Shown here: in pieces, positions 8,467 through 17,562 of the stretch | Layout of the letters: each line of letters begins with the position of its first letter | Position numbering within the stretch: position 1 is the first letter of the stretch | NCBI GenBank assembly: GCA_964529715.1 | Contig: CAZGXI010000002.1 | Coordinates: 1 to 64,000 of the forward strand | Origin: CAZGXI01 sp964529715 | GTDB taxonomy: Bacteria; Chloroflexota; Anaerolineae; Aggregatilineales; Ch27 | Length of the DNA: 64,000 nucleotides | Direction: 5' to 3' | Made by a program: the position numbers and the translations under genes | The notes under the pieces: model-generated | Told to the model about the DNA's origin: nothing | The model's input: the letters and a program-made list of their open reading frames with translations, nothing else | The model's database searches: none

Positions 8467-8572
8467 GTCCAGGCGTCGAAGCGCCAAAGCATCGAAGCGA
8501 ACGGCGGGGCGATCCGGCCCGCACCGCATCCGACTTGGCGTGCCTCTCGCTTGGACGCCTCGATGCCTGGAC
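8467..8572. repeat. Dispersed-repeat copy and 17-bp inverted repeat in the Clp leader
   Basis: The 17 bases at 8467-8483 (GTCCAGGCGTCGAAGCG) match the inverse complement of 8556-8572 at 15 of 17 positions. Positions 8473-8493 are also the second copy of the 21-bp repeat at 2348-2368. The rest of the 8271-8588 gap holds the CDF promoter and the possible small peptide gene. Confidence 0.5.
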
Positions 8573-8588
8573 GTTTGGACGCCAAATC

Positions 8589-10850
8589 ATGAGCAATACC
8601 CTGAACCCCAACCTGCTTGCCAAAGACACCGCTGCCGTGCTCCATAGTGCGGCGGACCTGATGAATGCACTCCGTAAAAAGAACCTGTTCCCAGAACTGG
8701 CGCTGGTGGCGCTGCTCCAGGCCAGGGAGTCGGCAGGCCGCCGGGCACTGGAATCGTTCGCCCAGGCGAACGGCACAGACCTGGCCCGGCTGGAACGCCA
8801 GGCGCGGCTCGCCGCCGAAAGCCGCCGTGATCAGGCCGGCGATCTCTATTGGATCAGCCGCGACAACCGCCAGGTGGAGCTTTCCCGCCAGATGATCATC
8901 GCCCTCGACGACGCCCTGACCATCGCCCAATCCAAGAACGAGGTCTGGATCGGCACAGATCATCTGCTGGCGGCGCTGAGCCAATCCACGCTGAGCACCG
9001 GCGGCATCCTGCGACAGTACGGCATCACGCCGAGCGCGCTGGTCGGGCCGGTGGACGGCTTCGGGTCGTCCGTCTCGATCCCGGTCACGCCTGCCGGAAG
9101 CGCCGGCGGGACGCGCCCCGCCACGGTCCCCACGACGGGCGGCGCGTTTATCGACCACGTCGCAGCGGCCAAAGCCGGGCAGCGGCGGGTTGTGACCTTC
9201 CGCGAGAGCCTGCTGCGCGATCTGATCAACACGCTTTCGCAGCAGGTCAACCGCCACATCATCCTGGTCGGGCAGGAGGGCGTGGGCAAACGCACGCTGG
9301 TTTACAGCCTGGCCCTGCTGATGGCCGACGGCAAAGGCCCGTCGAACGTGAAAAGCCTGGTGCAGATCGACGAGGCCGCGCTGCTGGACAACCCGGTGCA
9401 GGCGGTGCGGGGTGGGTTAAGCCGCGCCCAGGGCGGTATCCTCTTCCTGCCGCACATCGAGCGATTCTTCGGTGGGCCGCTCAAGGCCGAGTTCCCGAAG
9501 GCCGCACCAGAACTGCAAAAAGCCTTCCTGGCCGGCGATCCGGTGATCATCGGCACAACAGGCGAGACGGAGTACAACGAGCGTATCGTCCCCGTAAGCG
9601 CCGTGCGCGACAACAGCACCCTGATGCGCGTGCCGCCCGCCACAAGCGAAGAAACAGTGGACATGCTCACGCTGCTCAAGCCGCAGCTTCAAACCACCTA
9701 TGGCATCGAGGTCAAGGACGAGGCGCTGCCGATTGCCACCTCCCTCGCCACGCGCTACCTTACCGCAACGCCCCTGCCCCGCAGCGCCGAAGTGCTGCTG
9801 CACCGCGCGGCGGCGCTGGTGAAGATGAGCACGCAGCAACACCTGGCCTTCAAACCGGAAATGCCCGATAACGCCCTCGACGCTGAGGACGTGACCCTGG
9901 CCGCCAGCCAGATGACCGGCATCCCCGTCAGCAAACTGGGCCAGAACGAGCGCACCAAGTACGCCAGCATGGTCGAACACCTGCACGAGCGCATCGTCGG
10001 GCAAGACGAGGCCGTGATGGCCGTCAGTCGTGCGGTCAAGACGGCGCGCGTCGGCCTCAAGGACAAAAAGCGGCCCATCGGCGGCTTTCTCTTCCTCGGT
10101 CCGACCGGCGTCGGCAAGACCGAACTGGCAAAGGCGCTGGCCGAGTTCATGTTCGGCAGTGAAGACGCCATGCTACAGCTCGACATGAGCGAGTTCCAGA
10201 ACGAATCCACCGTCAATCGCCTGCTGGGATCGCCCTCCGGCTACGTGGACAGCGAGTCCGGCGGGCAACTCACCGAGCGCGTCAAACAGCAGCCCTACCT
10301 GATCGTACTCTTCGATGAGGTAGAAAAGGCCCACCCGCGCGTACTGGATATTCTGCTGCAAATGCTGGAGGAGGGCCGCCTGACCGATGGGCGCGGCAAC
10401 CCGGTCAGCTTCAGCGAGACGGTGATCATCATGACCAGCAACCTGGGCGATGAATGTCTGACCGAGGCAACCATTACCGACGAGGTGCGCGACTGCGTGA
10501 TGGAGGCGGTAAACGGCCACTTCCGCCCGGAGTTTCTCAACCGCCTGGACGAGATCGTGATCTTCCACCCGCTGGACGATAATGACCTCAGGCAAATCCT
10601 GGACCTGCTCTTGAAGAAAGAGAGCAAGTTAGCAGGCGAACAGGGCCTCAAGCTGGAGTTCACCCAGAAGGCCCGCGACTGGATGCTGAAGCAGAACGAT
10701 CATCCCGAATGGGGTGCGCGCCCCTTGCGCCGCATCATTCAGCGTTACGTGCGCGAGCCGCTGGCCGACTTCCTGCTGGAAAAAGCGCCGGCCCCCGGTG
10801 CGACGGTGATGGTGGACGCGACCAAAAAAGGCTTGGTGTTCAAGTCGTAA
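8589..10850 (+). CDS. Hsp100/Clp-family AAA+ ATPase with degenerate first ATPase domain
   Basis: A 753-residue Clp protein. Residues 1-155 resemble a Clp N-domain. The D1 module (about 195-415) has lost its catalytic residues: Walker A is GQEGVGKRT (228-236), with R235 where Ser/Thr should follow K234; the Walker B Asp-Glu is P288-H289 (ILFLPHIE); and the usual ALERRF arginine fingers are absent. D2 (about 460-750) is intact: Walker A GPTGVGKT (504-511), D576/E577 in VLFDEVEKAH, sensor TSN, R652 in FLNRLDE. The linker between D1 and D2 is short, so the ClpB M-domain coiled coil is missing, and no clear ClpP-docking IGF/L loop was seen. Expected role: a substrate-unfolding ring driven by D2 only. 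The ATG at 8589 is chosen because upstream codons are repeat DNA. Confidence 0.88.
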   Translation: MSNTLNPNLLAKDTAAVLHSAADLMNALRKKNLFPELALVALLQARESAGRRALESFAQANGTDLARLERQARLAAESRRDQAGDLYWISRDNRQVELSRQMIIALDDALTIAQSKNEVWIGTDHLLAALSQSTLSTGGILRQYGITPSALVGPVDGFGSSVSIPVTPAGSAGGTRPATVPTTGGAFIDHVAAAKAGQRRVVTFRESLLRDLINTLSQQVNRHIILVGQEGVGKRTLVYSLALLMADGKGPSNVKSLVQIDEAALLDNPVQAVRGGLSRAQGGILFLPHIERFFGGPLKAEFPKAAPELQKAFLAGDPVIIGTTGETEYNERIVPVSAVRDNSTLMRVPPATSEETVDMLTLLKPQLQTTYGIEVKDEALPIATSLATRYLTATPLPRSAEVLLHRAAALVKMSTQQHLAFKPEMPDNALDAEDVTLAASQMTGIPVSKLGQNERTKYASMVEHLHERIVGQDEAVMAVSRAVKTARVGLKDKKRPIGGFLFLGPTGVGKTELAKALAEFMFGSEDAMLQLDMSEFQNESTVNRLLGSPSGYVDSESGGQLTERVKQQPYLIVLFDEVEKAHPRVLDILLQMLEEGRLTDGRGNPVSFSETVIIMTSNLGDECLTEATITDEVRDCVMEAVNGHFRPEFLNRLDEIVIFHPLDDNDLRQILDLLLKKESKLAGEQGLKLEFTQKARDWMLKQNDHPEWGARPLRRIIQRYVREPLADFLLEKAPAPGATVMVDATKKGLVFKS

Positions 10851-10948
10851 GATGCAGTCAACCGTCAGCGTTTGATGTGAACAAGCCTTCAGCTGAGCGC
10901 CAAAGGGAATGACTGACGGCTGGCAGCTATTTTGGGGAGTTCCGAATC

Positions 10949-11512
10949 ATGTCGAGCGATACCCATGCCATTCGCCCCGGTGGCCCGCGCGCCCCAGACC
11001 TCTGGCGCGCCTGGGAACGCACCGCCGGGTATGTGGCCCGCCATATCCACCAGGACGTGGCCGTCAGCCTGACCTGGAACGCAGCAGGGCCGAACGCACC
11101 CTGGATGGCCCAGTTTACCTGGGCCAACAACAATGAGTTCGCAAGTGGTCATGCCAGTCCTGGTGAGGCGCTGGTTGCACTGTGGCAGCAGATCGAGACC
11201 GGCTACGCCATCTTCGAGAGCCAATCCGACGCCGGGCACGCGCCGCGCGGCTATCCACCCGATTACTGGTTTCAGGAGGCCGAACACGCCATCATGGATC
11301 GGCTGATGCGGTTGGCCGTAGACCGCTATGACCCATCGGCCACGCTGGTGATCGCCTACCATCCGCTCGGCAGCCCAGAATCGCGCTCGCAGGCGCGCCT
11401 GATCAGTCACAGCAATGCGCCAACCGTCGGCGGACAGGGCGCGACTCTGTTGGACGCCTGCCGTGATCTTTACCGCAGGGCCGCGCTCAAGCTGGGCACC
11501 AAAGAGGAATAG
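10949..11512 (+). CDS. Unknown protein, 187 residues
   Basis: Not recognised. The product is soluble, Ala/Pro-rich and without signal peptide or membrane segment. It has many Trp and Tyr residues in the first two thirds (DLWRAWERTAGYVARH, PPDYWFQEAEHAIMDRL). The ATG at 10949 has GGGGAG eight to ten bases upstream. It lies 98 bp downstream of the Clp-like ATPase on the same strand, so it could be co-transcribed with it and serve as an adaptor or substrate; that is inference from position alone. Confidence 0.65.
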   Translation: MSSDTHAIRPGGPRAPDLWRAWERTAGYVARHIHQDVAVSLTWNAAGPNAPWMAQFTWANNNEFASGHASPGEALVALWQQIETGYAIFESQSDAGHAPRGYPPDYWFQEAEHAIMDRLMRLAVDRYDPSATLVIAYHPLGSPESRSQARLISHSNAPTVGGQGATLLDACRDLYRRAALKLGTKEE

Positions 11513-11582
11513 CATCAGCAGGCAGGGGAAAATGCGTTTGCACACCATGACCTGAGCGAAAACAATGAAAGGGGTGGCAGCA

Positions 11583-12455
11583 ATGAAACGGCGCAACATG
11601 CTGACGATCATGCTCCTGGCCGTGATGGTTCTCCCGACGTTGCCGGTGCTTGCCCAGGGTGAGCCGGCATGTTCCCCGGACTCCGGTACGGTCATCACGC
11701 TTGAGATCGAAAGCGAGGCGCTGGGCGGGCGGGAAAAACCATACACCCTCTACCTGCCGCCAAACTGGTGCCACCTGGAAGACCTGCCGGTGCTGGTGAT
11801 GCTGCACGGCATGACCGGCGACAATACTGATTGGGTAGACGACGGCCACATCGACGCGGTCGCCGATGAGCTCATCCTGGCCGGTGAGATCAAACCGCTG
11901 ATCATTCTCATGCCGGACGCCGATAACAGCTTTTACATGCCGGGACCGGGCGGCGACTACGAAACCTACATCGTGGAAGAACTCGTGAGCGCCGTCGATG
12001 CAGCTTTTCCCACTGCCGCCACGCGCGAGACCCGCTTCGTCGGCGGGCTGAGCATGGGCGGCTTCGGGGCGCTGTACCTGGGACTGCGCCATCCAGACGT
12101 ATTCAGCGCCATCGGTGCGCACAGTCCGGCACTTTACACGCCCAACGAGGTCATCGGCGGCGCCCCGGCCTGGATGTTCGGGGTACGCGGAGAACTTTAC
12201 GCGGAACGCGACCCGGTGACGATCCTGGTACGCGGCGGCTGGCCTGAGGGACTGCGGTTATACACAGACATCGGCATATCCGATCCGTTATTGAGCGACA
12301 CAGGCTACCTGCTCGCCGGGCTGGCGAATACGTCAGGGCAGATCGATTTCGAGGGACACCTTTGGCCGGGCGCGCACGACTGGAATTACTGGGGTGCGCA
12401 TGTGCCGGACTACCTGCGCTTTTACGCGGGCATAGAAACGGCGGAAGAAGAGTAG
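11583..12455 (+). CDS. Secreted esterase D/PutA-type alpha/beta hydrolase, copy 1
   Basis: A 290-residue exported serine hydrolase of the putative esterase family (feruloyl/acetyl esterase and antigen-85-like fold). A signal peptide covers residues 1-25 (ends PVLAQ). The nucleophile is S157 in GGLSMGGFG; the oxyanion segment is VMLHGMTGD and the catalytic His is near the C-terminus (GAHDWNYW). I chose the ATG at 11583 instead of 11565 because AGGGG lies nine bases before it. It is followed 29 bp later by a close paralogue, so the pair is a tandem duplication and probably one operon. Natural substrate unknown; likely short acyl or feruloyl esters on polysaccharide. Confidence 0.85.
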   Translation: MKRRNMLTIMLLAVMVLPTLPVLAQGEPACSPDSGTVITLEIESEALGGREKPYTLYLPPNWCHLEDLPVLVMLHGMTGDNTDWVDDGHIDAVADELILAGEIKPLIILMPDADNSFYMPGPGGDYETYIVEELVSAVDAAFPTAATRETRFVGGLSMGGFGALYLGLRHPDVFSAIGAHSPALYTPNEVIGGAPAWMFGVRGELYAERDPVTILVRGGWPEGLRLYTDIGISDPLLSDTGYLLAGLANTSGQIDFEGHLWPGAHDWNYWGAHVPDYLRFYAGIETAEEE

Positions 12456-12484
12456 CGCAGAACAAAAGGATTTATGCAGCCACG

Positions 12485-13321
12485 ATGAAACGAAAACTGA
12501 TGGTCATCTTGTTCCTGATCTTCACGCTCCTGCCGATCTTTCCCGCAGACGCCCAGGTCGAACCAGAATGCCTGCCGAATTCCGGTACGGTTGTCACGCG
12601 CCGAATCGAGAGCGCGGCGCTGGGACGAGAAAAATCCTACAATCTCTATCTCCCCCCCGATTGGTGCAACCTGCAAGACCTGCCCCTGCTGGTCATGTTA
12701 CATGGCTGGGGCGGCGACTATGCCGACTGGGTGAACTCAGGCCACCTCGACGCGACCGCCGATGAGCTGATCCTGGCCGACGAGATCGCGCCGCTGATCA
12801 TCCTCATGCCGGATGGCGATGACAGCTTCTACGTGCCGGGGCCAGACGGCGATTACGAAACCTACATTGTAGAAGAGCTGGTGAACGCTGTCGATGAAGC
12901 CTTCCCCACCGCCGCCACGCGCGAGACCCGTTATATCGGTGGGCTAAGCATGGGCGGCTATGGGGCGCTGTATCTGGGCCTGCGTCACCCGGACCGGTTC
13001 AGCGCCATCGGGGCGCACAGCCCGGCCATTTTGCAACGCCGCGACGACGTGCCTCCCTGGTTATACGGGAATAACTGGGAACTCTTCTCAGAACGCGACG
13101 TGCTCACCCTCATCACACGCGACGGCTGGCCAGAAGATATGCGGCTGTGGGTAGACATCGGCAACGGCGACCACCTGATACGGGGCGTGTACGACCTGTT
13201 CGGCGCGCTGCTCACAACGCGGGTCCGCGACTTCCAGGCGCACGTCTGGCCGGGCGTCCACGACTGGACCTATTGGAGCGAACACGCACCGGACTACTTG
13301 CGGTTTTTTGCCACTCAGTGA
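12485..13321 (+). CDS. Secreted esterase D/PutA-type alpha/beta hydrolase, copy 2
   Basis: A 278-residue paralogue of the preceding gene, with the same layout: signal peptide (ends PADAQ), LLVMLHGWGGD, nucleophile S155 in GGLSMGGYG and the C-terminal GVHDWTYW His. Long segments are near identical between the copies (EPECLPNSGTV, PGPDGDYETYIVEELVNAVD), so the duplication is fairly recent. The main differences lie in the cap region between the nucleophile and the catalytic His, where substrate choice would be set. The ATG at 12485 begins a typical MKRKLM signal sequence. GlmM follows 29 bp downstream. Confidence 0.85.
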   Translation: MKRKLMVILFLIFTLLPIFPADAQVEPECLPNSGTVVTRRIESAALGREKSYNLYLPPDWCNLQDLPLLVMLHGWGGDYADWVNSGHLDATADELILADEIAPLIILMPDGDDSFYVPGPDGDYETYIVEELVNAVDEAFPTAATRETRYIGGLSMGGYGALYLGLRHPDRFSAIGAHSPAILQRRDDVPPWLYGNNWELFSERDVLTLITRDGWPEDMRLWVDIGNGDHLIRGVYDLFGALLTTRVRDFQAHVWPGVHDWTYWSEHAPDYLRFFATQ

Positions 13322-13350
13322 ACAACAGCCCTGCTCTACAAGGAACCCTC

Positions 13351-14784
13351 ATGTCCGACCCGATCCGTTTCGGCACCGATGGTATTCGTGGTATCGCCGG
13401 GGAATATCCCCTTGCACCGGCAACCATCCTGGCGATAGGCCGGGCAGTGGGCAGCTGGCTGCGCGGCAGAACGAGTCGACCGACCGTCCTGATCGGGCGA
13501 GATACACGTCCCAGCGGCCCGCACATTGCTCATACCCTAACTGCCGGACTGACTGCCGAAGGCGTCACGGTTGACGACACAGGCATCCTCACAACGCCCG
13601 GCGTGGCCTACCTCACCCGCGCATTCGGCTATGGGCTGGGCCTCGTCATCTCCGCCAGCCACAACCCGGCGGAACAGAACGGTATCAAGCTGATCGGGCC
13701 AGACGGATTCAAGCTGAGCGACGCGGACGAGGCCGACATCGAAGCAGCCATTGCCGCCATGCTGGACGGTGCACATCTGCCTGCCGCAGGTTTTGCGCCG
13801 ACTCGCCGGGCGGACCAACTGCGCGAGCGCTACCTCGATCACCTGCTGGCCGGATATGCCCCAGATGCGCTGCGCGGCCTCGCAGTGGTCCTCGACTGCG
13901 CCAACGGCGCGGCCTACGCGCTCGGCCCAGCGGCCTTTGCACGCCTGGGCGCCGCCGTCACGGCGCTGGGCGCCAGCCCCACCGGAGACAATATTAACGT
14001 GCGCAGCGGCAGCGAGTATGTGCGCCGTCATCGCGCCGATCTGCTGGCCGCGATACAGGCCGGCAGCGCCGACCTGGGCATCGCATTCGACGGCGACGCC
14101 GACCGCGTGGTGTTCCTCACCCCTGCCGGAACCCTCATCGACGGTGATCACACGCTGGCACTGCTGGCGGGCCATTTGCACAGACAGGGAAAACTGGCCG
14201 AGGCGACGGTGGTCGCCACGACCATGAGCAACAGCGGCCTGGAACATTACCTGCGGCAGCAGAGCATCCGGCTGGAACGAACCAGAGTCGGCGACCGCTA
14301 TGTGCTGGCCCGAATGCGGGAGCGCGGCTACATACTCGGCGGCGAGCAGGCCGGGCATGTGATCCTGCTGGACGGTGAACATACAACGGGCGACGGGCTG
14401 CACATTGGCCTGCTGGTGGCTTCCCTGGTCGCCCAAGAGAAAGACGTCCTGGACCGCATCGCAGCAGAAGCGCCCCGGCATCCTCAGGTGATTGCCTCCG
14501 CGCATCTCAATCATCGCGCCCCGCTGGAACAGGTCACGGGTTTGCAGGCACTCGTCGAAGAAACCCTGGCCACCTTCGACGGCCTGGGCCGTGTGGACGT
14601 GCGCTATAGCGGCACCGAGCCGAACCTGCTGCGTGTGATGGTCGAGGGCGGGGCACAGACGACACAGCCGGCGGTGATTGCCCGCGCGCTGGCAATCTGC
14701 CGCCTCGTGGCCGAGGCCAGCGCCACTCCGCAACCGCGCGTCGATCTCGTGGACTGCGCGACGGGAGATAAGATCAGCATCTAA
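13351..14784 (+). CDS. glmM: Phosphoglucosamine mutase
   Basis: GlmM interconverts glucosamine-6-phosphate and glucosamine-1-phosphate, feeding UDP-GlcNAc and so peptidoglycan. The N-terminal FGTDGIRG is diagnostic. The phosphoserine is S103 in ISASHNP, close to S102 of E. coli, the Mg loop is DGDADR and the C-terminal phosphate-binding loop is RYSGTEPNLLR. The 477-residue length is slightly above usual. The ATG at 13351 follows AAGGAA; the frame is open further upstream into the preceding esterase gene but that part is not protein-like. A second, distinct phosphohexomutase lies downstream, so sugar specificity is divided between them. Confidence 0.94.
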   Translation: MSDPIRFGTDGIRGIAGEYPLAPATILAIGRAVGSWLRGRTSRPTVLIGRDTRPSGPHIAHTLTAGLTAEGVTVDDTGILTTPGVAYLTRAFGYGLGLVISASHNPAEQNGIKLIGPDGFKLSDADEADIEAAIAAMLDGAHLPAAGFAPTRRADQLRERYLDHLLAGYAPDALRGLAVVLDCANGAAYALGPAAFARLGAAVTALGASPTGDNINVRSGSEYVRRHRADLLAAIQAGSADLGIAFDGDADRVVFLTPAGTLIDGDHTLALLAGHLHRQGKLAEATVVATTMSNSGLEHYLRQQSIRLERTRVGDRYVLARMRERGYILGGEQAGHVILLDGEHTTGDGLHIGLLVASLVAQEKDVLDRIAAEAPRHPQVIASAHLNHRAPLEQVTGLQALVEETLATFDGLGRVDVRYSGTEPNLLRVMVEGGAQTTQPAVIARALAICRLVAEASATPQPRVDLVDCATGDKISI

Positions 14785-14944
14785 GCGGCAGGCGTCCGAG
14801 CGGAAGAAACGGCGAGCGTCAGGCGGTGAGCACAGGTCTTTGGCAGGCAGGCAGCCCACAAGCACGATAAAATAGCTTCTGGCTTAACCTTTTGCCGCCC
14901 GGACGCTCCGCAACGAAATTTACACACATAAGGGCAGAGACCAC

Positions 14945-16384
14945 ATGACTACCGTCAATCCTCACATTTTTCGCAAATATGACATTCGCGGCCTCGTGAC
15001 CGGTTCCAATCCCGACATCACACCAGACGTGGCCCGGCTGGTTGGACAGGCTTACGGCACGTACATGCAGCGCGAGTTCGGCCTGGAGCGTGTCTACGTC
15101 GGCTGCGACAACCGCCTGACCTCCCCCGCCCTGCGCACGGCGATCATCGCGGGGCTGGCCTCTACCGGCCTGCCGGTTGTGGATATCGGAGAGGTCATCA
15201 CGCCGACGGTATACTTCGCCGCTGCCTCCTACGGGCGTAAGGCAGGCAGCATCATGATCACGGGCAGCCACCTCACCACCGACTACAACGGCATCAAGAT
15301 GGGCTACGGCCCACTGGCCCTTTACGGCGACCAGATTCAGGCGCTGCTGCAAATCATCCAGGCGGGCAGCTTTGCGCAGGGCCAGGGCCAGGTAACGCAG
15401 GACTTCGGCATGATCCACCGCCACATGGAAACGATCAAGAGCAAGGTCAGGTTGGGCGACCGTAAGCTCAAGGTGGTGGTGGATGCAGGCAACGGCCTCA
15501 GCGGGACCTACGTTCCCCCGATCATGGAGGCGCTTGGCATCGAGGTCATCTGCCTGTACTGCGAACCCGACGGCACGTTCCCCAACCACCTGCCCAATCC
15601 TGAAGACCCCGAACTGACCAAAGACCTGGAAGCGGCGGTAGTAAAACACGGGGCGGACCTGGGGATCGGCTTCGACGGCGACGCCGACCGCTGTGGCACG
15701 ATTGACGAGCACGGCCACCATGTGGCGGCAGACCGGCTGCTGGCGCTGCTGGCCACCGACATGCTCAGCCGCCATCCCGGTGCGAAGGTGGTGTTCGACG
15801 TGAAATCCTCCCAGGCGCTGGCCGACGAAATCCGCGTGCACGGCGGTGAGCCGATCATGTGGATGGCCGGGCACAGCCTGATGAAAGCCAAAATGGCTGA
15901 GGTCGGCGCGCTGCTTGGCGGCGAAGTCAGCGGGCACATCTTCATCGGAGAAGACTACTTCGGCATCGACGATGCGCCGCTGGTGGCGCTTAAGGTGCTG
16001 GAAATCCTCAGCAAGAGCACGGAGAGCCTGTCTGCCCACCTCGGCAAAATGCCCAAACTGGTCGCCACGCCGGAGATCATCCTGCCGACGCCGGATGACG
16101 TCAAGTTCGCCATCATCGACGCCACGCGCGACAGCCTGCAAGACCGCTATGAGGTCGTCACGGTAGACGGCGCGCGGGCGATCTTTGAAAAAGGCTGGGG
16201 GCTGGTACGGGCCAGCAACACCCAGCCCGCCATCACGCTGCGCTTCGAGGCATACACGGCTGACGAGATCGTGCGCTACATGAAGACATTCGACGCGCTG
16301 CTGAACAACTACCCGCAAATCGACCGGGCACGCCTGCGCGAGCAGATCGCCGCGTTCGAGCGGATCGCCGGGCAAGAGAAATAG
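14945..16384 (+). CDS. Phosphomannomutase/phosphoglucomutase, AlgC-like
   Basis: A 479-residue alpha-D-phosphohexomutase of the PMM/PGM type, supplying mannose-1-phosphate or glucose-1-phosphate for glycans and glycogen. It has the family start FRKYDIRG, S108 at the same number as the AlgC phosphoserine, the Mg loop FDGDADRCG and the sugar loop GGEVSGHIF. One oddity is the serine loop: the usual TGSHNP is TGSHLT here, so the Asn-Pro pair next to the catalytic His is replaced. The gap upstream (14785-14944) holds an imperfect inverted repeat around GCGTCCG and a TAAAAT at 14868-14873. Homoserine dehydrogenase follows 43 bp downstream. Confidence 0.9.
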   Translation: MTTVNPHIFRKYDIRGLVTGSNPDITPDVARLVGQAYGTYMQREFGLERVYVGCDNRLTSPALRTAIIAGLASTGLPVVDIGEVITPTVYFAAASYGRKAGSIMITGSHLTTDYNGIKMGYGPLALYGDQIQALLQIIQAGSFAQGQGQVTQDFGMIHRHMETIKSKVRLGDRKLKVVVDAGNGLSGTYVPPIMEALGIEVICLYCEPDGTFPNHLPNPEDPELTKDLEAAVVKHGADLGIGFDGDADRCGTIDEHGHHVAADRLLALLATDMLSRHPGAKVVFDVKSSQALADEIRVHGGEPIMWMAGHSLMKAKMAEVGALLGGEVSGHIFIGEDYFGIDDAPLVALKVLEILSKSTESLSAHLGKMPKLVATPEIILPTPDDVKFAIIDATRDSLQDRYEVVTVDGARAIFEKGWGLVRASNTQPAITLRFEAYTADEIVRYMKTFDALLNNYPQIDRARLREQIAAFERIAGQEK

Positions 16385-16427
16385 AGTGATTCTGAGGCAG
16401 GCGTCTTGACCTGACCGGAGGGGGGCG

Positions 16428-17504
16428 ATGCAAACCGTTCGTGAAGTGCGTGTGATCTTGCTGGGACTGGGGAACGTAGGGCGGGTGCTGCTGCGCCAGA
16501 TTCTTGAAACGCGCGCGGCGGTCGCGCAGCGGGTCGGGTTGCGTCTGGTCCTAATTGCGCTGGCCGACGTGAGCGGCGCGCTGATCGACCCCGCCGGGCT
16601 GCCGGAAGACGCACTCCAGACGGCCCTGCAAACCGCCATGAACGGTCAGCTCTTGAACACCCTGCCGCGTGTCCAACCGTTGGACAAAGTAGCGGGCGCA
16701 CTGGCGCAGAACATGATCCTGGCGGACGTGACCGCCAGTCCACATACGAATGCCCTGCTACAGGCCGCGCTGGCGCAGGGCAGCGGGATCGTGCTGGCGA
16801 ACAAAATCCCACTGGCCGGGACATGGTCGGACTCGAACCCGTTCTTTGAATATCCCCGGCTGCGCTACGAAGTCACCGTCGGCGCCGGGCTGCCCGTGAT
16901 CGGCACACTGAGCTACCTGCTGGATACCGGCGACCGGATCACGGCTATCGAGGGCTGCCTGAGCGGGACCCTGGGTTATCTCTGCGCCGAACTGGAGCGC
17001 GGCGTGCCCTATTCCGCCGCCGTGACCCAGGCCCGCGCACTCGGTTACACCGAACCAGACCCGCGCGACGATCTGGGTGGGCGCGACGTGGCGCGCAAGG
17101 CGCTGATCCTGGCACGGACCGCCGGATGGCCGCTGGAGATGGATCACCTGACCGTCGAGGCGCTTTACCCGGAATCGCTGGCGCAGGTGTCTACCGAAGT
17201 ATTCATGGCGGCGCTTCCCAGTGAAGATGCAGCTTATAGCCGGCGCGTTGAGGCAGCGCGGGCGGAAGACGGCGTCTTGCGCTATGTGGCGCGTGTCGGC
17301 CCAGAAGGCGGGCAGGTCGGCCTGGTCACGGTGCCACACGATGGACCGCTAGGGGCGCTGCGTGGGCCGGGCAACTACATCGCGTTCTACACCCACCGCT
17401 ACGACGCGCTGCCGCTGGTGATCTCCGGCCCCGGCGCAGGGCCTGAAGTCACGGCGGCGGGCGTCCTGGGCGACCTGATCGCGCTGGGGCAGCAGATGGG
17501 ATAA
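16428..17504 (+). CDS. hom: Homoserine dehydrogenase
   Basis: The enzyme reduces aspartate semialdehyde to homoserine, the branch to threonine and methionine. A Rossmann fold opens the 358-residue protein (ILLGLGNVGRVLL), the catalytic region includes LANKIPLAG and GCLSGTLGYL, and the substrate-binding signature YTEPDPRDDLGGRDVARKALIL is present. There is no C-terminal ACT domain: the protein ends soon after the catalytic domain, so it lacks the ACT-type threonine feedback module of longer homologues. An ATG at 16428 follows GGAGGGGGG. A good terminator follows the stop. Confidence 0.92.
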   Translation: MQTVREVRVILLGLGNVGRVLLRQILETRAAVAQRVGLRLVLIALADVSGALIDPAGLPEDALQTALQTAMNGQLLNTLPRVQPLDKVAGALAQNMILADVTASPHTNALLQAALAQGSGIVLANKIPLAGTWSDSNPFFEYPRLRYEVTVGAGLPVIGTLSYLLDTGDRITAIEGCLSGTLGYLCAELERGVPYSAAVTQARALGYTEPDPRDDLGGRDVARKALILARTAGWPLEMDHLTVEALYPESLAQVSTEVFMAALPSEDAAYSRRVEAARAEDGVLRYVARVGPEGGQVGLVTVPHDGPLGALRGPGNYIAFYTHRYDALPLVISGPGAGPEVTAAGVLGDLIALGQQMG

Positions 17505-17526
17505 AGATACACGCTTTCTACCCACA

Positions 17527-17560
17527 GGGCGCGGGAGGCAGACACCCCGCGCCCGTTTTT
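17527..17560 (+). terminator. Rho-independent terminator after hom
   Basis: GGGCGCGGG at 17527-17535 pairs exactly with CCCGCGCCC at 17546-17554, followed by G and five Ts. It sits between the stop of hom and the stop of the convergent feoB gene. Confidence 0.85.
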
Positions 17561-17562
17561 GA

